Shown one piece after another: positions 1 through 5,481 of a DNA stretch of 5,481 nucleotides. The stretch spans positions 1 to 5,481 of the forward strand of contig JACCUL010000247.1 in assembly GCA_013811855.1 (NCBI GenBank). Reading direction: 5' to 3'. The notes beneath the pieces are model-generated. The model saw only the letters and a list, made by a program, of their open reading frames with translations, was not told the DNA's origin and made no database searches. The first letter of the stretch is position 1. Each line of letters begins with the position of its first letter. The DNA comes from Acidimicrobiia bacterium (GTDB taxonomy: Bacteria; Actinomycetota; Acidimicrobiia; Acidimicrobiales; Ilumatobacteraceae). Both the position numbers and the translations under genes were made by a program.

Positions 1-1250
1 ACCCGCAGGTGCGGCGACGGGCCGCCGTTCGCCCCGGCACTGGCGACGGCGGCCCGCACGGCGTCGCGCACGCGTGCGGCCACCGCCGGGTCGAGGTCGT
101 CGGCCGGCTCGTCCAGCTGCACCTCGCCCGGCGGCAGCGGCACCTCCGTGATCACCGCCGCGTAGGCGACGTCCTCCGGCGTCCATCCGATCGGCTCGAC
201 CATCGACCGGCCGATCTCGACCGTCGTCACCCGCGCCACGCCGGCCGGGGTGCGACCACCACCCGGTGGTGTGCAGGCGACGACGAACGCATCGTCGCCG
301 ACCGGCGCCCGCAGCCCGTGCACGAGCCCCGCGTCGAGCTCCCACCCGTCGAAGCCGTGGCTCATCGTGAACGTGGCGGGGACCGGTGTCACCGTGCCGT
401 CGAGGAACAGCGCGTCGCCGAGGCTCCCGGCGTCGAGCGGCCACAGCTCGGGCACCTGCGCCTCGGCCGTGCGGGAGACACGGGCCCTGACGGTGTTGAG
501 CAGCGAGCGGTAGGTGGTGCGGGTGCCGAGCGTCTCCAGCGCGCCGACCAACCCGACGGAGAACGCGCCGCGGGTCACGTCGCCGACGCGGTGCTCCTTG
601 GCCGTCTCGAAGGAGTGACACGCGGCGAGCGCGACGTGGGGGGTCGGCGGCGCCGGCCAACAGTCGAGCGCCCCCGGGAGCAGGTCGTCGTCGGGGCGTG
701 GGGCGGCGAGCTCGGCGACGAGCGCCCGCTCGGCGGCGTCGACCGACTCCGGTCGGGCGATCCAGCCGCGCACCGAGGACTCGGGGTCACGGGTCCCGCC
801 ACCGGAGTGGCAGCAGTCGAGGATGATCGCCGTGTGGGCGCCCTTCGTGGCGACCTCGGTGATGAGCACGGCCAGCTCCTTGTCGGCGATGGCCCGGACC
901 AGCTTGCCGTCCACCCGCCGGCCGCAGTCGTGCACCATCAGGGTCTGGATGCGACCGGTCGGTTCCATCGCCACGACGGCCGCCGGCGCCGGTTCCTCGC
1001 TGCCGTGCCCGGCATACGCGAAGAGTGCCACGTCGCCGGCGCCCGCCTGGCCGAGGTGGGCGCGGAACGTGTCGATAACGGCCGCCCGCGTCGCCGCAAC
1101 GTCGTACAGCGTGGCGAGGCGCAGGCGATCGCCGACCCGCGCCGTGAGGTACTGCTCGAACGCGGCCATGTCGTTGCGGCAGCCGTACAGCGCGTTGACC
1201 GGCGGGAGGTAGGCGTCGATGCCGACGAGGAGCGCGTAGACGTCCCCCAT
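1..1250 (-). CDS. Caspase-family (peptidase C14) cysteine protease, 3' end outside window
   Basis: The minus-strand frame is open from ATG at 1250 to the left edge, giving 416 complete residues with no stop. The N-terminus (MGDVYALLVGIDAY) is the first strand of the caspase fold, followed by the usual YGCRND segment near residues 22-27. The catalytic His is H82 in YAGHGS and the catalytic Cys is C147 in LDCCHSGG. D145, two residues before it, is the position that forms an acidic S1 pocket in metacaspases, so cleavage after Arg or Lys is expected. A p10-like part follows: LAACHSFETAKE (about 208-219), GAFSVGLVGALE (about 229-239) and a QVPELWP segment near 265. Residues about 283-416 form an extra C-terminal domain containing a WELDAGLVHGL motif; I cannot assign its function. 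No signal peptide or membrane helix is seen, so the enzyme is probably cytoplasmic. It is coupled to the upstream hydrolase by a 1-base stop/start overlap. The family call is firm; the substrate is unknown. Confidence 0.93.
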   Translation of the reverse strand, partial: MGDVYALLVGIDAYLPPVNALYGCRNDMAAFEQYLTARVGDRLRLATLYDVAATRAAVIDTFRAHLGQAGAGDVALFAYAGHGSEEPAPAAVVAMEPTGRIQTLMVHDCGRRVDGKLVRAIADKELAVLITEVATKGAHTAIILDCCHSGGGTRDPESSVRGWIARPESVDAAERALVAELAAPRPDDDLLPGALDCWPAPPTPHVALAACHSFETAKEHRVGDVTRGAFSVGLVGALETLGTRTTYRSLLNTVRARVSRTAEAQVPELWPLDAGSLGDALFLDGTVTPVPATFTMSHGFDGWELDAGLVHGLRAPVGDDAFVVACTPPGGGRTPAGVARVTTVEIGRSMVEPIGWTPEDVAYAAVITEVPLPPGEVQLDEPADDLDPAVAARVRDAVRAAVASAGANGGPSPHLR

Positions 1251-1252
1251 CA
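1248..1252 (-). promoter_or_regulatory. TGATG stop/start overlap coupling hydrolase and caspase translation
   Basis: Read on the minus strand, the hydrolase stop TGA (1252-1250) shares its last base with the caspase start ATG (1250-1248). No convincing Shine-Dalgarno sequence lies in the preceding 15 bases, which read GCCGGCGCGATG. The caspase is therefore probably translated by ribosomes that finish the hydrolase and reinitiate, which would tie the amounts of the two proteins together. The overlap is seen directly; the reinitiation is inferred. Confidence 0.8.
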
Positions 1253-2656
1253 CATCGCGCCGGCGTTCGCATCGGTGTCCGGTGCGGCGTCGACCAGCAC
1301 GCAGACGAGCCCGTGCACCGGGTCGACGAGGTCGTGGCTGGTGCCCGCCCCGTCGACGCGCAGGCGATAGTCCCCGGCCGCCAGCGGCGGCACCTCGGCG
1401 TGGTGCACCTCGTCGGCGTCGCGGCGCATCGCGATCGCCGGGCCGACCGGCTGGCCCGTCGACAGGTCGGTCAGCGTGGCCTGCAGGTCGACGTTGGCGA
1501 TCTCGGGGAGCGCGGTGACCACGAGCGACTCCCCCTCGGCCAGCAGCTCGTCGGCTTCCAGGCGCACCCCGCGCACGGCGCGGAAGCCGCTCAGCGGGCG
1601 GGCGGTCAGGATGCCGAGCAGCTGGGTCTGTACCGGGTCGGCGTTCTGCAGCGACGCGTGGCGGTCCGAGGAGTACATCGGCTGGTAGCCGGGCTGCCAG
1701 TCGTCGGTCTCGACGGGCGTCGCCGACACGCGCGGCACGGTGCCGTCGCCGCCGTGGTCCTGACCGCCGTGGTGCTGCTCGACGACCAGGCGGCCGTCGG
1801 TCAGGCGGGCCGACTGCAACGTGCCCTGGGTGATCCCGACGACGGAGTGGATGGCGTACGCCCCCGCATCGTGGGCGGTCGTCCCGGCCTCGATGGCCCG
1901 GTGGAAGTCGGTCAGCGCGCTCGTGGCCCGATCGGCGTCGATGCCAGGGACGGCGCCGGCCAGCTCGGCGACGCGGACGTAGCCCTCACCAAGGTCGACG
2001 CACGGGAAGATCGGTAGCAGCTGGTACACCGACGTGAGCGATCGCAGCAGCGTCGTCAGGTCGGTCACCTTCAACGGCCCGACCTTCTTGACGAACCCGT
2101 TGGCCAGGAAGTCGACCGCGTTCAACGAACCGCGGTGGGGTGTGCCGAACGTGATCAGCAGACGCGTATCGCGCCATCCGTCGAGGCATTCCAGGAAGTA
2201 GCGGGCCACCAGGCCGCCCATCGAGTGACCCACGAGCACGACCTTGGCGTCCCGATTGACCTGGCGTTGGGCGTGCAACTTCTCGTCGACGAGCCGACGC
2301 AGCAGGCGCGCCGCGACCCGGTTGTCGCGCCGCCAGTCGTATGGGAACTCGACGTACGTGCGGCCGGGTTCGACGTCGAAGTGGTCGGTGATCATCGACG
2401 CGATGCCGCTGTAGCCGTCGATGCCCCACAGGCCGGGGACGAGGTGGACATCGGGCAGCAACCGGGTGGCGACGACACCGTCACCGAGATCGTCGGCCTC
2501 CCACGGATCGTCGCCGATGGCCAGGTCGTTCAGGCTGCCGCCGAGCGACCACAGCGCCCGGCCGATGGCGCCAGGCGACACGGACCACACGTCCTTGCCG
2601 TCCCGGCGCAACACGCTGCCGAGGATCCCCGGCAGCACGACCACGACGTCACCCAT
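1250..2656 (-). CDS. LCAT/lipase-type alpha/beta hydrolase with C-terminal beta-rich domain
   Basis: A 468-residue serine hydrolase of the lecithin:cholesterol acyltransferase/lipase kind. It opens with VVVVLPGILGSVL (about 4-16), the N-terminal strand and oxyanion motif of that family. It then has FPYDWR (104-109), the nucleophile elbow GHSMGG with Ser145, TFGTPHRGS (169-177), catalytic Asp304 in GGDGTVP and catalytic His333 in SSDRHASLQ, so the triad is complete. A linker rich in arginine (353-365) leads to a short beta-strand-rich domain (about 366-456, with AAGDYRLRVDG), possibly Ig-like. There is no signal peptide, unlike secreted lipases, so it should act inside the cell, perhaps on membrane phospholipids or acyl chains; the substrate is inferred. 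I chose ATG 2656 because the conserved strand begins at once and GAGAG lies 5 bases upstream. ATG 2671 would add five residues (MPRAP) and is the main alternative. It is the first gene of a coupled pair with the caspase and is divergent from the CHAT gene. Confidence 0.92.
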   Translation of the reverse strand: MGDVVVVLPGILGSVLRRDGKDVWSVSPGAIGRALWSLGGSLNDLAIGDDPWEADDLGDGVVATRLLPDVHLVPGLWGIDGYSGIASMITDHFDVEPGRTYVEFPYDWRRDNRVAARLLRRLVDEKLHAQRQVNRDAKVVLVGHSMGGLVARYFLECLDGWRDTRLLITFGTPHRGSLNAVDFLANGFVKKVGPLKVTDLTTLLRSLTSVYQLLPIFPCVDLGEGYVRVAELAGAVPGIDADRATSALTDFHRAIEAGTTAHDAGAYAIHSVVGITQGTLQSARLTDGRLVVEQHHGGQDHGGDGTVPRVSATPVETDDWQPGYQPMYSSDRHASLQNADPVQTQLLGILTARPLSGFRAVRGVRLEADELLAEGESLVVTALPEIANVDLQATLTDLSTGQPVGPAIAMRRDADEVHHAEVPPLAAGDYRLRVDGAGTSHDLVDPVHGLVCVLVDAAPDTDANAGAM

Positions 2657-2746
2657 CGGCGCTCTCGGCATCGCGCATCTGTAGCAGGCGGCGGCGCGGC
2701 GTCGCGCAGATATCACCCCTTGTATCGGTCGTGATCGGTCAGGATC
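2657..2746. promoter_or_regulatory. Divergent promoter region between hydrolase-caspase operon and CHAT gene
   Basis: This is the only substantial non-coding gap. Both transcription units start from it in opposite directions. Its right half (2708-2746) is clearly richer in A/T than the surroundings and contains a GATATC palindrome (2709-2714) and TGTATC (2721-2726), the best places for -10 elements. No good -35/-10 pair with 16-18 bp spacing could be set for either strand, so exact promoters are not called. The gap is short enough for one regulator to control both directions. Confidence 0.55.
2724..2740 (+). repeat. Direct heptamer repeat ATCGGTC, 10-bp phased
   Basis: ATCGGTC occurs at 2724-2730 and again at 2734-2740, exactly 10 bp apart, and a third ATC follows at 2744-2746 just before the CHAT start codon. 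Copies one helical turn apart next to a start site could be a regulator binding site, but two heptamers in GC-rich DNA may arise by chance. Confidence 0.35.
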
Positions 2747-5212
2747 ATGGGACCAATGGCGACGTACGCCTACGACGACTTCCGCATCGTGTTCACGCCG
2801 CGCGGCGACGGGACGTTCGATCTGCGCGCCACGACCGGCGCGGGTACGCCCGCGGCCGGCGTGTTCACGGTCCCGCTGTCGGAGATGGAGCTGCAGCGAG
2901 CCGTGCTGTCGGTCGCCAGGAGCCGCTCCCGCGCCGCCCGGGACGTGGTCGCCGAGGCGCGGCCGCCCATAGACGCCCAGCAGCTCGGCGGCGCGCTCGC
3001 CGCGGCGTTGTTTGCCGGCGACATCGGGGAGCGCTACGAGGAGGCCCGTCAGGCCGCCGAGCGCGAGGGCCGTGGTCTCCGCCTGTCGTTGTCCTTGGCC
3101 GGCGCGCCGTCGCTGCTCAGCGTCCCGTGGGAGTTCCTCTTCCGCCGTCCCCGCTTCTTGGCCAGCCAGCGCCGCACCCCCCTCGTCCGGCTGCTCGACA
3201 CCGGCGAGATGGCTGATCCGCCGGAGATCGCCACGACCGTGCGCATCCTCGGCGTGGTCGCCAACCCGACGGACCTGTCCCAGCTCGACGTCGCCGGCGA
3301 GCGACGGCGGGTGGAGACGGCACTGGACGAGGTCATCAAGCTCGGCCGGGTCGAGCTCGACTGGCTCGACAAGGCGACGCCCGGGAAGCTGCAGGAAGCG
3401 CTGCGCGACGGTAGCTACCACGTCCTGCACTACATCGGTCACAGCGACTTCACGCCCGAAGGAGAGGGCCTGCTGTTCCTCGAGCACGAGCACGAGGAAG
3501 GTCACGGCGCCTCGTTCCCCGTCAACAGCACCGTGCTGGCCAACCTGCTGTCGGACCAGGACGACCTGCGCCTCGTCGTCCTCAACTCCTGCGAGGGCGC
3601 CCGCACGACGCTGACCGACCCGTACGCCGGCGTGGCCACGACGCTGATCCAGCTCGGCGTGCCGGCCGTGGTCGCGATGCAGTTCGAGATCAGCGACGAG
3701 GCGGCGCTGGTGTTCGCCCAGGAGCTGTACACCAATGTGATCGGTCGCCAGGACGCCATCGACGCCTCGGTGTCCGAGGCCCGCAAGGCGTTGCTGGCCC
3801 GGCAGGGCGACGACGAGTGGGCCACACCGGTGCTGTTCGTGCGCGACCCCGAGATCCAGCTCTTCGACTTCCGGCGCCCGGCCGCACCGCTGCCGCCGCC
3901 CTCCCCGCCGGCTGACCCGAGCGGGGCTGACACCGGTCGCACGGCGGCGATCACGGATGGCGGTGGCGAGGCGGGTGCGGGTGCCGAGGCGCTCCCGGCG
4001 GACGAGCGACCGCGCCGCCGCATGAGCCGAGCCAGAAAGATCGGACTCGGGATCGCCGCCGGCACCGTCGCCGTCCTCGGCGGCCTGTATGCCATCGGCG
4101 TGTCGACCGAACTCGACGGCTCGACAGCGACGACGCTCGCTCCCCGCACGGACCCCGCCCGCGTCAGCACGCTGCCGCCGACGTCAGCCGATCCGACCGT
4201 CGCGCCGACGGTGTCCGTCGTTGCCACCGGGGACGGCCGACCCCGCCCGCGCACCGGCTTCCTCGCCGCCGAGGTGGCCGAGGGTGACGGCGAGCGGCAC
4301 ATCCTCGTCGTCGACCCGAACCTCGGGTTCGGCCAGGAGGTCGGCGAAGCCACGGACCGGGCCGGCGCCATCGACCGCTCGCCGACGTGGGACCGGGCCA
4401 CGAACCGCATCGCCTTCCATCGGATCGACACGACCGACGGCGTCGGGGCCGGGATCTTCTACGTCATCCCCGGCAACGGTCGCGGTGACCGCGGCAAGCA
4501 GGTCGCCCCGCTCGTGCCGTTCGACGGCGACGAGTTCGCGCACGAGGCGGCGTGGGCGGGCGAGGACGCACTGGTCTTCGCCCGCACCGACGGCGGGTGC
4601 CAGCCCGGACCGGGTTGCGGCGAGTCCGTGGTGGCGGTCGAACTGACCGCGTCCGACGACGGCGCCGGCTTCTCGGACGTGCTCACCGCCGGCGAGGAGG
4701 TCACGCTCGGCACCGGGTTCGACGATGTGCGAGACATCGCCGCCGCCGGCGACACCGCCATCGTCGCCGACTCGTCAGGCCTCTGGGGGCTCGACGCCGA
4801 CGGACCGTTCCTGCTCGACGAGATCGACGCCCGGGCCGTCGCGTTCACGGGCGACGGCACGGCGCTGTTCACGCTCGTCGACGCCGATGCGGGAGGGCTC
4901 GGCGCGACGTCGGTCCACGTGTACGACGGCACCGGCCCGCTCGGCTCGGTCTCGGTCCTCCAGCTCGTCAGCTCCTTCGTCGCCACCGGTGGCGACGCCG
5001 ACGGGATCAATCCCGAGGCCGCGGTGGCCCGATCGGTCTCGGGCGGCATCGGTGGGGACGATGTCCTCGTCGCCATCGACGCGCCGGGGGACGGCCGGCA
5101 ACCACTCGCGGCCACGGTGTCGCTCGGCGAGGAGGGCCCGAGGATCACCGCGGTCAGCACCCTCCCGGCGATCTTCGCCCGCTTCGGCAACGTCGCCGCG
5201 CTCGCATTCTGA
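2747..5212 (+). CDS. Membrane-anchored CHAT-domain protease with C-terminal PD40/beta-propeller-like domain
   Basis: An 821-residue multidomain protein. Residues 1-100 are a beta-rich then helical lead-in of the kind preceding CHAT domains. CHAT (caspase fold) spans about 105-375: LSVPWEFLF (124-132), RILGVVANP (166-174), catalytic His232 in LHYIGHSDF, catalytic Cys282 in VVLNSCEGAR, then GVPAVVAMQFEISDEAA (304-320) and ATPVLFVRD (359-367). A Pro-rich stretch (379-391) and a basic segment (421-431) precede one hydrophobic helix (about 432-452). The positive-inside rule puts CHAT in the cytoplasm and the C-terminus outside. A Ser/Thr/Pro-rich stalk (453-500) leads to a domain (about 504-821) with TolB/PD40-like signatures such as SPTWDRATNRIAFHR (545-559) and FTGDGTALFTL (700-710), probably a beta-propeller sensor. 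An in-frame TGA at 2732 excludes any longer start. ATG 2756 is the alternative; AGGA at 2741-2744 is close to 2747 and far from 2756. Protease and topology are well supported, the ligand is unknown. Confidence 0.92.
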   Translation: MGPMATYAYDDFRIVFTPRGDGTFDLRATTGAGTPAAGVFTVPLSEMELQRAVLSVARSRSRAARDVVAEARPPIDAQQLGGALAAALFAGDIGERYEEARQAAEREGRGLRLSLSLAGAPSLLSVPWEFLFRRPRFLASQRRTPLVRLLDTGEMADPPEIATTVRILGVVANPTDLSQLDVAGERRRVETALDEVIKLGRVELDWLDKATPGKLQEALRDGSYHVLHYIGHSDFTPEGEGLLFLEHEHEEGHGASFPVNSTVLANLLSDQDDLRLVVLNSCEGARTTLTDPYAGVATTLIQLGVPAVVAMQFEISDEAALVFAQELYTNVIGRQDAIDASVSEARKALLARQGDDEWATPVLFVRDPEIQLFDFRRPAAPLPPPSPPADPSGADTGRTAAITDGGGEAGAGAEALPADERPRRRMSRARKIGLGIAAGTVAVLGGLYAIGVSTELDGSTATTLAPRTDPARVSTLPPTSADPTVAPTVSVVATGDGRPRPRTGFLAAEVAEGDGERHILVVDPNLGFGQEVGEATDRAGAIDRSPTWDRATNRIAFHRIDTTDGVGAGIFYVIPGNGRGDRGKQVAPLVPFDGDEFAHEAAWAGEDALVFARTDGGCQPGPGCGESVVAVELTASDDGAGFSDVLTAGEEVTLGTGFDDVRDIAAAGDTAIVADSSGLWGLDADGPFLLDEIDARAVAFTGDGTALFTLVDADAGGLGATSVHVYDGTGPLGSVSVLQLVSSFVATGGDADGINPEAAVARSVSGGIGGDDVLVAIDAPGDGRQPLAATVSLGEEGPRITAVSTLPAIFARFGNVAALAF

Positions 5213-5216
5213 GCCC
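5213..5216. other. 4-bp convergent gene junction
   Basis: The stop codons of the CHAT gene (5210-5212, plus) and the glycosylase gene (5217-5219, minus) are separated by four bases. There is no room for an intergenic terminator, so each transcript must end inside the opposing gene or run antisense to it. Confidence 0.85.
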
Positions 5217-5481
5217 TCATCGGGATCCGTCCGGCGCGACCCATCGCCACGGGAGATCGGTGGCCATGCGGATGCCGATGCGCGGCGTGACGATCGGTTG
5301 CTCCGGCGGCGCGGTGCCGTCGTCGACGACGGTGACGCCTGCGTCGCGCCTCGCGCAGAGGTCGAGCCCGTCGGCGGTGCGGTCGAGACCGAAGGCCTGG
5401 CAGAGCTTGCCGGGTCCGTCGGCGAGCCGCCGGTCGGCGACAAGCCGCCCGGTCGCGCCACCGCGCCGGGACCGCATCACG
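5217..5481 (-). CDS. mpg: 3-methyladenine DNA glycosylase (AAG/Mpg family), C-terminal fragment in window
   Basis: The last 88 codons of a base-excision repair glycosylase; the 5' part lies beyond the right edge. The family removes 3-methyladenine and other alkylated or deaminated purines from DNA by cutting the N-glycosidic bond. Diagnostic C-terminal motifs are in order: VMRSRRG at the window edge, LADGPGKLCQAFGLDR near the middle, then TPRIGI and ATDLPWRW close to the end. The catalytic glutamate and the tyrosine that enters the DNA groove would be in the missing N-terminal half (whole proteins are usually about 190-210 residues). The gene converges on the CHAT gene, so it is not part of that transcription unit and marks what looks like the housekeeping boundary of the cassette. 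The GTG at 5480 and ATG at 5477 are internal codons, not starts, because conserved sequence continues through them. Confidence 0.93.
   Translation of the reverse strand, partial: VMRSRRGGATGRLVADRRLADGPGKLCQAFGLDRTADGLDLCARRDAGVTVVDDGTAPPEQPIVTPRIGIRMATDLPWRWVAPDGSR

Noticed and set aside
257..271. Perfect inverted repeat CACCAC-CCG-GTGGTG
   Set aside because: It lies inside the caspase coding region and encodes a Pro/Gly turn (TPPGGG). It has no T-run and no position that would suit a terminator or operator.
9..1370. Long plus-strand open frame opposite the caspase gene
   Set aside because: Its translation is Arg/Gly/Val-rich with no family motif, while the opposite strand encodes a clear caspase fold. 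Long antisense frames are expected in DNA of this GC content.
2650..2678. Minus-strand mini-ORF of nine codons starting at ATG 2678 and overlapping the hydrolase start
   Set aside because: It could act as an upstream ORF, but there is no ribosome site and such short frames are common by chance.
2657..3505. Upstream extension of the hydrolase frame to 3505 (751 residues in all)
   Set aside because: The extension runs antisense through the conserved CHAT coding region and its translation is low-complexity. The hydrolase fold begins right after ATG 2656.
2747..3873. Relationship to the type III-E CRISPR Craspase (TPR-CHAT)
   Set aside because: There are no TPR repeats, no Cas genes and no CRISPR repeats in the window. 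Only the CHAT fold is shared.
3502..4431. Minus-strand open frame opposite the CHAT gene
   Set aside because: Ser/Arg/Ala-rich shadow of a strand with well-supported CHAT, TM and PD40-like features.
4459..5250. Minus-strand open frame opposite the propeller-like domain
   Set aside because: Low-complexity Ser/Pro/Ala translation without motifs, and it also overlaps the true glycosylase frame in a different reading frame.

Overview
The window is GC-rich (roughly 70% by eye) with strong G/C preference at third codon positions, as in high-GC Actinomycetota. The CHAT protein also resembles a type I recall as common in actinobacteria. I would guess an actinobacterium, possibly of the Acidimicrobiia, but the lineage is not proven by anything here. 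Almost every base is coding; the only real intergenic gap is about 90 bp.

Layout, left to right. (1) Positions 1-1250, minus strand: a caspase-fold (peptidase C14) protease with its His and Cys motifs intact and an extra C-terminal domain; its 3' end lies outside the window. (2) Positions 1250-2656, minus strand: a cytoplasmic LCAT/lipase-type alpha/beta hydrolase with a complete Ser-Asp-His triad and a small C-terminal domain. Its stop codon overlaps the caspase start codon (TGATG), so the two form a coupled operon, hydrolase first. (3) Positions 2657-2746: a divergent control region with a relatively A/T-rich pocket and a 10-bp-phased direct repeat. (4) Positions 2747-5212, plus strand: an 821-residue protein with an N-terminal CHAT protease (caspase-like His-Cys dyad), a Pro-rich and then Arg-rich linker, one transmembrane helix, a Ser/Thr/Pro-rich stalk and a C-terminal TolB/PD40-like domain, probably a beta-propeller. 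(5) Positions 5217-5481, minus strand: the C-terminal part of a 3-methyladenine DNA glycosylase, a housekeeping repair gene that converges on the CHAT gene with a 4-bp gap.

The three central genes look like one functional unit: a membrane-anchored CHAT protease with a predicted extracytoplasmic sensor, facing a translationally coupled lipase-like effector and second protease. The inferred model is a proteolytic signalling or cell-death/defence cascade in which an outside or envelope signal activates CHAT, and the caspase and hydrolase act downstream in the cytoplasm. The catalytic motifs are read directly from the sequence; the cascade and its purpose are inference. No RNA genes, CRISPR arrays, insertion sequences or phage genes were seen.
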